Shown here in pieces: positions 54,139 through 63,398 of a DNA stretch of 64,000 nucleotides. Both the position numbers and the translations under genes were made by a program. Location of the stretch: assembly GCF_022376295.1 (NCBI RefSeq), contig NZ_CP060140.1, forward strand, positions 4,034,356 to 4,098,355, given 5' to 3'. How positions within the stretch are numbered: the stretch's first letter is position 1; the number at the start of each line of letters is the position of its first letter. The notes beneath the pieces are model-generated. The model was given only the letters and a program-made list of their open reading frames with translations. It did no database searches and was not told the origin of the DNA. The stretch is from Nodularia sphaerocarpa UHCC 0038. GTDB taxonomy: Bacteria > Cyanobacteriota > Cyanobacteriia > Cyanobacteriales > Nostocaceae.

Positions 54139-54342
54139 ATTTTTGCTTTACTCTGAGGTTTCTCAGCAATTATAGAAATTATCGTCTTGAATTAGCCTAC
54201 TATTAAACTATCCTGAACTCGAATAATCCTTGGAGTTTGGTGATGAATACGGCTAGCGCTCAAGACTGTCAACTTTCTTCTCAAGCAGAGATCGTATAAG
54301 CTAGCTGGAAGATTCCTTGATTTGTGGCTAAGGGGCGGTATT

Positions 54343-55188
54343 GTGCCTAAACATATTAGTTTGATTTCTCTTCTGGTGGTTTGTGGTTTGTGGAGTATGC
54401 CCAAGGCAGTTCACGCACAAGCACTGATACCTCATACACTGCAACTAAATGCAGAAAATTTGGAAAAACAAGGGTTGGGTTTAGCACAAGAAGCAGCTCA
54501 ACTCGGACAATTTCAGCAGTTTGAGTTGGCTTTACCACGAGCTAGATTGGCTAGTCAACTGGCTCCTAATAATGATCGAGTCTGGTTTCTCTTAGGTGGG
54601 TTACATTTGCAAGCCAAAGATTTTGATTCGGCGATGGCGGCTTTGCAAAAAGCACAATCGATTAATCCCCAAAATTCTGACGTTGTGTTTGCTTTGGGTT
54701 CGGCTAATTTTCAACAGCAGAATTACCAAGCAGCTGCGGCGCTTTACCAAAAGGGTTTACAGTTAAAACCTGACAACCCAGAAGGCTTGTTTGATTTGGG
54801 CAATGCTTACTTTATGTTAGGTCGATTACCAGAAGCGATCGCCCAGTATAATAAATCTTTCTCTAAAGATCCAAAATTCTGGCCGGCCATTAACAACATT
54901 GCCTTAATCAAATACGAACAGGGTGATCTTGACAGCGCGATTAAGCAATGGCGAACTTCTGTTAACATTGACAAACAAGCCGCAGAACCTTTATTAGCAT
55001 TAGCAGTGGCACTGTATAATAAAGGCGACCGCCAACAAGCCCTGTCAATGGGAGAAGCAGCACTCGGCATCGATCAGCGTTATGCCAATTTAGATTTCCT
55101 CAAGGAAAATCTCTGGGGTGAAAAACTACTCTCTGATGCGAAAAAGTTCTTAGAATTGCCACGCATTCAAGCGGCTCTAGAGCAATAG
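54343..55188 (+). CDS. TPR-repeat protein with signal peptide
   Basis: About 281 residues: a signal peptide (ISLISLLVVCGLWSMPKAVHAQA), then at least five tetratricopeptide repeats (e.g. NDRVWFLLGGLHLQAKDFDS, SDVVFALGSANFQQQNYQAA, PEGLFDLGNAYFMLGRLPEA). TPR proteins of this kind scaffold envelope or photosystem-assembly complexes; the partner is unknown. GTG 54343 gives a clean signal peptide. It is divergent from the TolC-like gene with about 200 bp between. Confidence 0.85.
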   Translation: MPKHISLISLLVVCGLWSMPKAVHAQALIPHTLQLNAENLEKQGLGLAQEAAQLGQFQQFELALPRARLASQLAPNNDRVWFLLGGLHLQAKDFDSAMAALQKAQSINPQNSDVVFALGSANFQQQNYQAAAALYQKGLQLKPDNPEGLFDLGNAYFMLGRLPEAIAQYNKSFSKDPKFWPAINNIALIKYEQGDLDSAIKQWRTSVNIDKQAAEPLLALAVALYNKGDRQQALSMGEAALGIDQRYANLDFLKENLWGEKLLSDAKKFLELPRIQAALEQ

Positions 55189-55380
55189 GAAAACTAATCA
55201 GCCCTGAGTTATGAAGTGGTAATTCGGATTTACAGGTGCTATCCCCAGAGGCAAAATTCAACAATCTTTACCTTCTGCCTTTTTTACTTGACATCTTATA
55301 GTACATAAATACTATATAATGCAGGAACTATTCGCCCAAAGTCTGAGTGGGCGAGTATTCCTGACATAAATCGTCAGTTC

Positions 55381-55785
55381 TTAGTGGATATCTTGGGGGA
55401 GAAGTGCAATAATTTGTTCAACAAACTGTTGATGATCGACAACAGGCTTAGAGATGTAGCCATCAGCGCCGCTTTGCTTGAGAAAGTTTTCGCGATCGCC
55501 TTGCATAGCGTGTGCAGTTACCAGAATAACAGGTAAATGTGCCGTTTTTGGGTTTGATTTCAACATTTGTGTAATTTTGATGCCATCAACAGACTGACCT
55601 TGGTAAACACTTCTAGACAAAGAAACATCCATTAAAATCAGGTCAGCAGCTCCTGAGTGGGCGATTTCCATCACTTCTTCCACATTTTCTGTATGTTTCA
55701 CATCCAAGCCACCCCGCTTGGTCAAAATTTTGGAAAAAACGCGAGCATTAATTAGATCGTCTTCAACAATTAGAACAGTTTTCAT
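55381..55785 (-). CDS. Single-domain response regulator (CheY-like)
   Basis: About 134 residues, receiver domain only: VLIVEDDLIN, phosphorylatable Asp in DLILMDVSLS, VILVTAHAMQGDRENF (Thr) and GYISKPV (Lys). With no output domain it acts by protein contact. The ATG at 55785 starts right at the domain; the longer frame from 55818 adds 11 residues. No kinase is nearby. Confidence 0.92.
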   Translation of the reverse strand: MKTVLIVEDDLINARVFSKILTKRGGLDVKHTENVEEVMEIAHSGAADLILMDVSLSRSVYQGQSVDGIKITQMLKSNPKTAHLPVILVTAHAMQGDRENFLKQSGADGYISKPVVDHQQFVEQIIALLPQDIH

Positions 55786-56011
55786 GAGAATTTTATTTAT
55801 AGAGTAGAAGGAGATCACAACCTGAAAAAAAAGTTGTCTAGCTCCTTTTTAATCAGCAAATTACCAGCCAGTCATCAAGGATAATACTACTGCTATTTAT
55901 CCTTTGACTATCAAAATTGTGTTAGGAATCCCATTTCATCCGTTATGCTGTGTTTGCTGCGGTGTTCAAAACAAGCGATTTTTGTGTAATTAAATTTCAG
56001 GGAAAAAACTC

Positions 56012-58522
56012 ATGGCAAAACAGTTAAACCTTCTCCCCACGGGACAGGTAATCACAACAGCCCTGCACACGGAGATGCAACGGTCTTACTTAGAATATGC
56101 CATGAGTGTGATTGTGGGGCGAGCCTTACCAGACGTGCGCGATGGCTTAAAACCAGTGCATCGGCGGATTTTATATGCCATGCACGAACTAGGTTTAACC
56201 CCCGATAGACCCTATCGTAAGTGCGCCCGTGTAGTCGGAGATGTGCTGGGTAAATACCATCCCCACGGCGACCAATCAGTTTATGATGCCTTAGTCAGGT
56301 TAGTACAAGAATTTTCCTGCCGCTATCCCCTATTGTCAGGACATGGTAACTTTGGTAGCGTCGATAATGACCCACCAGCAGCAATGCGTTACACAGAAAC
56401 GCGTCTCGCCGCCATCAGCCATGAAGGAATGTTGGCAGAAATTGGCGATGAAACGGTGGAATTTATCGGCAACTTTGATAATTCCCAACAAGAACCCACC
56501 GTACTACCAGCTCAATTGCCTTTTTTATTGCTGAATGGCTGTTCGGGTATTGCTGTGGGTATGGCGACAAATATTCCCCCGCACAACTTGGGAGAATTAG
56601 TTGATGGCTTGATTGCTTTAATTGACCAACCAGATTTATCAGACCAAAAGTTATGGGAGATTATTCCCGGCCCCGACTTTCCCACTGGGGGAGAAATTGT
56701 TGGTGATTCAGGGATTCGGGAAGCATACACCAATGGTAAGGGTGGAATTGTGCTGCGCGGTGTCGCCAATACAGAGGAAATTGCCCCTACCAGGGGAAGT
56801 AAGCGGCGCACAGCAATTATTATCACAGAATTGCCTTATCAAGTGAATAAGGCTGGCTGGATTGAGAAAGTAGCAGATTTAGTCAATCAAGGTCGTTTGC
56901 AAGGAATTTCTGACCTGCGAGACGAAAGCGATCGCGAAGGAATGCGGGTAGTAATTGAACTCAAACGTGATACTAACCCCCAAGAACTTCTGCAACACTT
57001 GTATCACCAAACCGCCTTGCAAAGCAACTTTGGGGCGATTCTCTTAGCCTTGGTAGATGGACAACCCCGCCAGTTGAGTTTGCGGCAAATGTTACAGGAG
57101 TTTTTGAAATTCCGCGAGCAAACCCTCAACCGTCGCTACAGTTATGAGTTGAGTAAGGCAGAAAGTCGCCTACATATCGTGTCCGGGTTGATCAAAGCAT
57201 TATCGCAACTGGATCAATTAATTGAAATTTTGCGAACAGCTGCTGATGGTACTACTGCCAAAATGAGCCTTTGTAGCCGTCTGGATTTGAGTGAAGAGCA
57301 AGGAGATGCTATTCTAGCGATGCCATTACGCCGCCTCACTAGTTTAGAACGGCGCAATTTGCAGCAAGAGTTTGAGCAACTGAGTGAGCAAATTGATTCA
57401 TTGCAAAGATTACTCAGCGATCGCCACGAATTACTGAAGACACTGAAAAAAGATTTGCGATCGCTCAAGCGCAAATATAACAATCCCCGGCGAACGAAGC
57501 TTTTAACTAGGAGTAGTGAGGAGTTTGCGAAAGTTAAAGGAGTCGAAAAACTTCCCAGTACAGCCGCCGCAATCGATCCGCAAAATTCCCCAGATGCTGA
57601 ACCAGCAGAAGAAGTAGTCTTAGAATTTAGCCACAGAGGATATGTGCGTCGCCTTCAGCCATCAGGGAAAAAATCGAAACTTGAAAACGGTCTACCAGAT
57701 CATGACTTCATCATCCAAACCGATTTGACCGCAACAGATCAAGACCTGCTAATCATTACCAGTAGTGGCAAAGTTTACCCTGTGAATGTGGGAGATATTC
57801 GCCCTACAACCGGACGTTCTCCACGGGGAACACCACTGATTACAATGCTCAGTACTACGGCTCAAGGCGCTCAAGAAGCCTTGGTTGGTCGCCTCATACT
57901 ACCAGAGAATTTAGAAACTAGGCAGATGGTTCTCCTGACCAAGGAGGGACGAATTAAGCGCCTGTCTTTGGGAGAATTTACGAATCTGACTCGTCGGGGA
58001 ATGACGATTTTAAAACTCAAAGAAGATGATGAATTGTTATTTACCCAGTTAACCACTCCCAAGGACAATCTGATTTTAGCCAGTTCCGGCGGACGCTTGT
58101 TAAAGTTCGCCGCAGATGATCAACAATTACCTGTAATGGGTCGGACTGCGATGGGGTTACAAGCATTGCGCCTGCTGACACATCAAAAAATGGTGGGTTG
58201 TGTGATTGGGGCTGGAGAAGATAACTTGTTGCTGGTGACTGAAGAAGGATATGCTAAACGCCTACCTGTGAGTCATTTAAAACGAGCTGATCGGGGTAAT
58301 TTAGGCACACAAGCGCTGAAATTTGCCACCAAAACGGATCATTTAGCTGGTATGGTTCAGGCGATCGCCTCTGCGGAAGTAGCACTAGTCACCAATAAAG
58401 AGCGTGTTGTGCGGATACCTGTAGAGACAGTACCAATCTTGGGTAGAGATGGTAAGGGTGAAAGCATTCTTGATCTGAACCGCGATGAAAGAATTATCAC
58501 AGTGATGGAAGTGCGAATGTAA
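56012..58522 (+). CDS. Type IIA topoisomerase subunit A (GyrA/ParC-type)
   Basis: The 836-residue protein has the GyrA/ParC breakage-reunion domain: SVIVGRALPDVRDGLKPVHR, KYHPHGDQSVYDALVR, and the catalytic Tyr in AAMRYTETRL. A coiled-coil region and a C-terminal beta-pinwheel with about six blades follow (EFSHRGYVRRL, ITSSGKVYPV, LTKEGRIKRL, SGGRLLKFA, TEEGYAKRL, NKERVVRIP). No QRRGGKG GyrA box is seen where it would be expected in blade one, which leans toward topoisomerase IV-like function. Pairing with the gyrB near the window end is possible but unproved. Confidence 0.92.
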   Translation: MAKQLNLLPTGQVITTALHTEMQRSYLEYAMSVIVGRALPDVRDGLKPVHRRILYAMHELGLTPDRPYRKCARVVGDVLGKYHPHGDQSVYDALVRLVQEFSCRYPLLSGHGNFGSVDNDPPAAMRYTETRLAAISHEGMLAEIGDETVEFIGNFDNSQQEPTVLPAQLPFLLLNGCSGIAVGMATNIPPHNLGELVDGLIALIDQPDLSDQKLWEIIPGPDFPTGGEIVGDSGIREAYTNGKGGIVLRGVANTEEIAPTRGSKRRTAIIITELPYQVNKAGWIEKVADLVNQGRLQGISDLRDESDREGMRVVIELKRDTNPQELLQHLYHQTALQSNFGAILLALVDGQPRQLSLRQMLQEFLKFREQTLNRRYSYELSKAESRLHIVSGLIKALSQLDQLIEILRTAADGTTAKMSLCSRLDLSEEQGDAILAMPLRRLTSLERRNLQQEFEQLSEQIDSLQRLLSDRHELLKTLKKDLRSLKRKYNNPRRTKLLTRSSEEFAKVKGVEKLPSTAAAIDPQNSPDAEPAEEVVLEFSHRGYVRRLQPSGKKSKLENGLPDHDFIIQTDLTATDQDLLIITSSGKVYPVNVGDIRPTTGRSPRGTPLITMLSTTAQGAQEALVGRLILPENLETRQMVLLTKEGRIKRLSLGEFTNLTRRGMTILKLKEDDELLFTQLTTPKDNLILASSGGRLLKFAADDQQLPVMGRTAMGLQALRLLTHQKMVGCVIGAGEDNLLLVTEEGYAKRLPVSHLKRADRGNLGTQALKFATKTDHLAGMVQAIASAEVALVTNKERVVRIPVETVPILGRDGKGESILDLNRDERIITVMEVRM

Positions 58523-58551
58523 TCAGCACAAACAAAATTATAACTTATGTA

Positions 58552-58585
58552 AACCTCACGCGGCTTCTACCTGTGAGGTTTTTAG
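58552..58585 (+). terminator. Terminator of the topoisomerase gene
   Basis: AACCTCAC and GTGAGGTT form an 8-bp stem followed by TTTAGTTT. Confidence 0.75.
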
Positions 58586-58603
58586 TTTGATCAGCTAAAA
58601 AAC

Positions 58604-58730
58604 AGTTTGTAGTAGGGACTTCAGTCCCTAAAGCATTTTGTAGTAGGGACTTCAGTCCCTAAAGCAGTTTGTAGTGGGGACTTCAGTCCCTAAAGCCAGG
58701 GCTAAAGTCCTGACTACGAGCAAACATTTT
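58604..58730. repeat. Three tandem copies of a roughly 33-bp hairpin repeat
   Basis: The unit AGTTTGTAGTAGGGACTTCA + GTCCCTAAAGC is repeated three times (58604-58696). Each has a GGGACTTCAGTCCC palindrome. A fourth, inverted and degenerate unit (AGGGCTAAAGTCCTGACTAC) follows. No spacers, so not a CRISPR. Confidence 0.85.
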
Positions 58731-59160
58731 GTATTCAGTTTGATTAACCGGACACGATCTGAATTAGTTAAACTCTTGTAGGGTGGGCATCTGGACCCCA
58801 ATGCTATGAAAGTTAAATGTGGTACAGCTTAACTGCGAAACTTTTCTATAACTCAATACAACTGCTAAAGCTTCATTTTCCATAATAAATAGAGATTGTC
58901 TAGACTTTTGGCGCAAAAATATCCAATTAGATGATACAATAGTTGCTAATATATATCAATAAACAATTTATCAGGGCAAATTTATTTAACTTTCAGTAAA
59001 TCCACCCTAGGATAGATGCTTTTTTTGAATATCAATAACCTTTAATAAACTCAATATATAGCAATAAAATTATAAATAAACGTTGCATTTCTGAAAATAT
59101 TTGTTATATTAGTTTACATAAGGCAATAATACTTCGTAAATCTAGTTTGGAGTGCCAACC
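58731..59160. other. AT-rich region upstream of hli
   Basis: No gene is recognisable. A GGGTGGGCATCTGGAC fragment of a dispersed repeat lies near 58782. The last 150 bp should contain the hli promoter and leader. Confidence 0.45.
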
Positions 59161-59340
59161 ATGACAAACGCAACAAACGTTAATGCTCCCGTAAATGAAG
59201 ATCGCAACGCTTGGCGCTGGGGCTTTACACCCCAAGCCGAAATCTGGAACGGTCGCTTGGCAATGATTGGCTTTTTAGCAGCAGCGCTAGTTGAATTGTT
59301 TTCTGGTCAAGGTTTTCTGCATTTTTGGGGCATTCTGTAG
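59161..59340 (+). CDS. High-light-inducible protein (one-helix LHC-like)
   Basis: The 59-residue protein starts MTNATNVNAPVNEDRNAWRW and carries the chlorophyll-binding helix AEIWNGRLAMIGFLAAALVE, with the ExxNxRxAMIGF motif of Hli/ELIP/LHC proteins. It protects photosystems and chlorophyll biosynthesis under stress. ATG 59161 follows TTGGAG at good spacing; GTG 59152 is an alternative. Monocistronic with its own terminator. Confidence 0.95.
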   Translation: MTNATNVNAPVNEDRNAWRWGFTPQAEIWNGRLAMIGFLAAALVELFSGQGFLHFWGIL

Positions 59341-59382
59341 GTTTGACTATACAGAAATAGCTAAATAAAAAATTAAAAAAAA

Positions 59383-59413
59383 CCTGGTAGTGATGATTAA
59401 CTACCAGGCTTTT
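59383..59413. terminator. Bidirectional terminator between hli and sigA
   Basis: CCTGGTAGT and ACTACCAGG form a 9-bp stem with T-rich sequence on both sides (CTTTT on plus; TTTTTTTT on minus), serving both convergent genes. Confidence 0.8.
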
Positions 59414-59460
59414 AATTGTTTGTCACTTTCGGTTAGTCATCAGAGATTGGTGTCAAGCTA

Positions 59461-59494
59461 ATAACCAATGACCAATGACTAATAACTAATAACT
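59461..59494. repeat. TCATTGG/TTAGTTA heptamers at the sigA stop
   Basis: Four to five heptamers run into the stop codon of sigA. Confidence 0.8.
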
Positions 59495-60668
59495 ACCGAA
59501 TATATTCCTTAAGAACACTGTTGCGATTCGGGTGACGTAACTTGCGGAGTGCTTTCGCTTCAATTTGACGAATTCGTTCACGGGTGACATTGAAAATCTG
59601 ACCAATTTCCTCCAGAGTCTTCATGCGCCCGTCATCCAAACCATAGCGAAGTCGGAGTACATCCCGTTCACGAGGACTGAGGCTATCGAGGACTTTTTCC
59701 AAGTCTTCGCGCAGCAGATTTTTGGAAACCTGATCTTCTGGAGTTTCACCATCAGACTCAATAAAATCGCCCAAGCGAGAATCTTCTTCTTTACCGATGG
59801 GCGTTTCTAGTGAAATGGGTAACTGGGCAGATTTAGCAATAAATCGTAACTTCTCGATGGTCATTTCCATGCGAGTAGCGATTTCTTCTTCAGTGGGTTT
59901 GCGTCCCATTTCTTGGGATAGCAACTTGGTAGTTTTCTTAATCCGGGAAATGGTTTCGTAGAGATGAACCGGGAGGCGGATAGTACGAGATTGATCTGCT
60001 ATCGCACGTGTAATTGCTTGACGAATCCACCATGTAGCATAAGTAGAAAACTTATAACCTTTTTCGTGGTCAAACTTTTCTGCGGCGCGAATCAAACCGA
60101 GACTACCTTCCTGAATTAAGTCTTGGAAAGACAAACCACGATTCATGTATTTCTTGGCAATTGACACCACAAGACGCAGGTTCGATTGCACCATTTTATC
60201 TTTTGCCCTGCGACCGACGTGCAGGCGATAACGAAATGCCGGTAATGGGATTTGTACAGCTTCAGCCCATTCCCGATATTCAGGTTCGCGTTCTAACTGT
60301 TCTTGCAGTCTATCCCGCACCCTTTCTAACTCCAACAAATCAGCGATTTTCCGCGCCAATTCAATTTCTTCGTCTGCCCGCAATAGGCGAATCCGACCAA
60401 TTTCTTGTAGATAAAGGCGAATCGAGTCTTCGGTGTAGTGCTTCTTCTTGCTTTGTGTCCGACGACGTGATTTAGCGGCTTTTCCAGACTTTGTGTCGTC
60501 CTCATCAGACTGAGGCTCTAAAAACTCATCTTCGCCATCATCGTTAATCAGCAAGTCCTCTTCTTCTTCTTCTTCTTCGACTAAGAGTTCTAACTCGAGC
60601 TCAGGCTGATTTATTATTTCTAGGTCAGGCTGATAAATGCTTTCGAGTACGTTGTTAGCCTGGTTCAT
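59493..60668 (-). CDS. sigA: Principal (group 1) RNA polymerase sigma factor
   Basis: The 391-residue protein has a very acidic N-terminus (VEEEEEEEDLLINDDGEDE), then region 1.2 (DSIRLYLQEIGRI), region 2 (SNLRLVVSIAKKYMNRGLSF, YKFSTYATWWIRQAITRAI), region 3 and region 4 (ERDVLRLRYGLDDGRMKTLE, VTRERIRQIEAKALRKLRHP). Length and full regions fit the essential housekeeping sigma of cyanobacteria. It recognises standard -10/-35 promoters. The gene has a very long (1.5 kb) non-coding upstream region. Confidence 0.96.
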   Translation of the reverse strand: MNQANNVLESIYQPDLEIINQPELELELLVEEEEEEEDLLINDDGEDEFLEPQSDEDDTKSGKAAKSRRRTQSKKKHYTEDSIRLYLQEIGRIRLLRADEEIELARKIADLLELERVRDRLQEQLEREPEYREWAEAVQIPLPAFRYRLHVGRRAKDKMVQSNLRLVVSIAKKYMNRGLSFQDLIQEGSLGLIRAAEKFDHEKGYKFSTYATWWIRQAITRAIADQSRTIRLPVHLYETISRIKKTTKLLSQEMGRKPTEEEIATRMEMTIEKLRFIAKSAQLPISLETPIGKEEDSRLGDFIESDGETPEDQVSKNLLREDLEKVLDSLSPRERDVLRLRYGLDDGRMKTLEEIGQIFNVTRERIRQIEAKALRKLRHPNRNSVLKEYIR

Positions 60669-62186
60669 GCCGCGTTCCTCATGCTCCTTGCAGAATCAAT
60701 TACTCAAGATGTGTTTACTGCTCTTTTTAAATGAGCTAGTTGACTACCGAAAATCGGGTTTTAGGCTGATTTCCCGGAAATATTTTCGGAAGTTTTGCTC
60801 CTCTGTATAGAGGATTTTTGACTGTATGTGGAAAGTCGCAGTTACTGCTGACTTGCTCATTTTAGTTAGAAATTATATGTGTTGCTATGACATACAACTT
60901 TTAACTCATTCGTCTTGTACAAAGGCTTGTCTTGCTCTCAAAAATCTACCACTCCATATAAACAAAATATGACGTTGGCATATTTTCTGATAAAGACTTT
61001 TCCGATTGTAGCCTGTTTCACAAAAATTGCACTCTTTTTGTGTATTAATCATGATGCCATTGTGCAAAGTAAAACCACTAATAACAAAAAGATATTGCAA
61101 ATGGTAGTGATGCCCTTAAATTTTTCTGAAACTTTTTGGCATCCTGGTCACATTATCTTCACATTCAAGGAAAGTACACCCGCTTTGACATACGGTTAAG
61201 TATGATGTGCAACATTAATTACTTAGAACTAGTTTTGTTAATGTTAACTTAAGCGAGAAATATTAATGCACCCATTATTACATTTCCTTCATAAATGACT
61301 CAATCTTCAGAGTTGCATGGAGATTCTTACAGCGTAACGACAGCAAGAATGGTGATGCTTGTCTCAAGACACGGAAGATGACCTCTGCCAAATGCCTGAA
61401 CTAAGGAGTTGAGGCTGTGGCGGAATCAGCCATAAGGCAAATAATTGAGATTTGACTGATTGGTCTTATTCACACATTAGCGCACTGCTGAAATTTCAAC
61501 CCTATGAAAGTTGACAAACTGTTCTTATTGTATACACCGATATTTTAATCAATTCAGAAGAGTTTTGTCAGTCTAAATTACAGATATTTGCTTACTGAGG
61601 GCAAATATTTAGATGATACAGGCAAAATAATGGCTGTCATTCCGAAAATACTGGCAGGTATTAGCAGTGAAAAGTGGGAACATAGAACAGTCAGATTATT
61701 GGTTTAGAACCTACTTGCAGAGTGGCTTCCAGTAATTAGGTTGTTAAATATAATACTTTTGCCTTAAGGATAATGTTGTGATTCTGTGAGATTGAATCCT
61801 TAAGATATTTAGCCAATTCTGCTTGGAAGACCAGATTTTGCTTTGCTATTCAAGCATAACAAATGCTCTTCTAAGTTGTGGCAGAAATTCACCCAAAAGT
61901 TATAGAGCGGTGCTTTTGAGTTTTACTGAAGTGCCGAGACACTTGATATCTCAAAAATAATCCTCAATCAATCTGGGACAAGCCTTGACAAAAAGTCATT
62001 TATGTGTTTTAAGTCATAGTAAAAAATTAATAGTTATGATAATGTCATTTTTATGTATTTTATCAAACAATTCTTATTGAAGAAAAAGCACAAAAAAAAT
62101 TTCCCCGGTTTTTGTTCTGGTTTTCTCAAAAATAAAACCAGGGAGGTCTTGTTTTTTATTTAATTATGTGATATGCAGCTAGTATT
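60669..62186. other. 1.5-kb non-coding region upstream of sigA
   Basis: This is the longest gene-free stretch in the window. It should hold the sigA promoters. At 61295-61381 a 28-codon frame (MTQSSELHGDSYSVTTARMV then MLVSRHGR) exists without a ribosome binding site, followed by GGCTG/CAGCC (about 61412-61430). Near 62100-62150 an imperfect CTGGTTTT/AAAACCAG hairpin with T-rich flanks may terminate the fasciclin gene. Remaining sequence is AT-rich without recognisable structure. Confidence 0.45.
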
Positions 62187-62792
62187 CTAAGTCCTGGGAA
62201 AATCTGGTGGTAGAATTACCTGATCAATTACGTGAACAATGCCGTTGCTAGCGGGAATATCGGCTTGAGTCACTTTAGCATCGTTAACAGTGATTCCTCT
62301 GGTAGCATCATCAACATCGATTTTGACAGGGCTACCTTCAACTGTCTTGACTTCTCCAGATGTCAGTTGACTAGAGGTAACTTGTCCTGGTACAACATGG
62401 TAAGCAATGAGCTTTGCTAATTGGTCTTTGTTTTCTGGTTTTAAGAGGTTGTCTAAAGTACCTGCGGGTAACGCGTCAAAAGCGGCATCAGTAGGTGCAA
62501 ATACTGTGTAAGGCCCTGGTGTGGCTAATTGATCCTGTAAGCCTGCGGCTTCCACTGCTCGTGTGAGGGTTTGAAACTGTCCTTCCTTGGCTGCGGCTTG
62601 TGTCAGTTCTGCTAAATTGAGATCAGCAGTTGTTTCTATCTGAGTATCTGCAACTGGAGGAGTAACAGGAGGCGCTTCGGTTACGGGTGGGGCTTGTGTA
62701 ACAGGTTCGGCGCAGGCAGATAGAGCAATTAAACTGCCTACACTGATTATATTGAACAATACTTTCCCTATGAGCTTTTGACTGAATTTCAT
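62187..62792 (-). CDS. Fasciclin (FAS1)-domain lipoprotein
   Basis: The 201-residue protein has a lipoprotein signal (SVGSLIALSAC), a Pro/Val/Thr-rich spacer (APPVTEAPPVTPPVADTQ) and one FAS1 domain: FQTLTRAVEAAGLQDQLATP, YTVFAPTDAAFDALPAGTLD and the H-box IAYHVVPGQV, ending ASNGIVHVIDQVILP. FAS1 proteins mediate adhesion or envelope contacts. Monocistronic. Complete domain. Confidence 0.93.
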   Translation of the reverse strand: MKFSQKLIGKVLFNIISVGSLIALSACAEPVTQAPPVTEAPPVTPPVADTQIETTADLNLAELTQAAAKEGQFQTLTRAVEAAGLQDQLATPGPYTVFAPTDAAFDALPAGTLDNLLKPENKDQLAKLIAYHVVPGQVTSSQLTSGEVKTVEGSPVKIDVDDATRGITVNDAKVTQADIPASNGIVHVIDQVILPPDFPRT

Positions 62793-63110
62793 AGTTTTGT
62801 GAAGATTCCGTTAAATAGAGAATTACTGACAATAGTTAATAATTTTAGGGATCTTCTCCCTCAGCCTAACGGCATAGTTTGAAAATACTTAATTTCATCT
62901 GTAAACTTTAGTAAGCAAGCTTAATTAAGGATAAACAAAATTAATTTCAGACTCGCTCTTGGCTGAATAAAGGGTTGAAGAAATTTTGGCGAGCAATTTG
63001 ATGGGTCAATGACTTAATATTTTTGCACAAGTCATCAGTCAAAAGACATAAATTATTATGCTCAAATTTCCATACCAGTTACGTGAAATGCGGATTTAAT
63101 AAAATACAAA

Positions 63111-63183
63111 ACCTCACCCCCCAACCCCTCTCCTTATTAAGGAGAGGGGAGAGTTTGACTTTTGTCAAAGGCGGGGTGAGGTC
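63111..63183. repeat. ACCTCACCCC...GGGGTGAGGT repeat unit
   Basis: A 73-bp unit with inverted ends and an internal CCCCTCTCCTTA/AAGGAGAGGGG hairpin. A related copy lies at 47833-47902. Confidence 0.75.
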
Positions 63184-63243
63184 AAAAACCTTTTTTTGTA
63201 TGTTATGGCAAAGTACTGATTGCTGAGTGCTGATTTTAGATGG

Positions 63244-63382
63244 CTAAGTAGGTAAGCATGAATAAACCAAACTATGTTACGACTCGTAAATAAGACCCAA
63301 ACCCTTACTAATGACCAATGACTAATGACTAATGACTAATGACGACCCTAGCTAGTTAACTTTATTTACGCCGACCTACTTT
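63244..63382. mobile_element. AAGTAGGT-type MITE (copy 2)
   Basis: Left end AAGTAGGTAAGCATGAATAA and right end (reverse complement) AAAGTAGGTCGGCGTAAATA. The interior has a TGACTAA array and the shared GACGACCCTAGCTAGTTAAC segment, matching 36503-36621. It lies just after the gyrB stop. Confidence 0.65.
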
Positions 63383-63398
63383 GTTATTTGCTTGATGT

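Noticed and set aside
58604..58696. Possible CRISPR-like tandem repeats
   Set aside because: The units are contiguous with no unique spacers and no cas genes nearby; it is a tandem hairpin repeat.
60915..61199. 94-codon open frame upstream of sigA
   Set aside because: No ribosome binding site, mixed hydrophobic/basic composition without a domain, and an overlapping reverse frame of similar quality.
63023..63226. 67-codon open frame over the CCTCACCCC repeat
   Set aside because: Mostly encoded by dispersed repeat sequence; no start signal.
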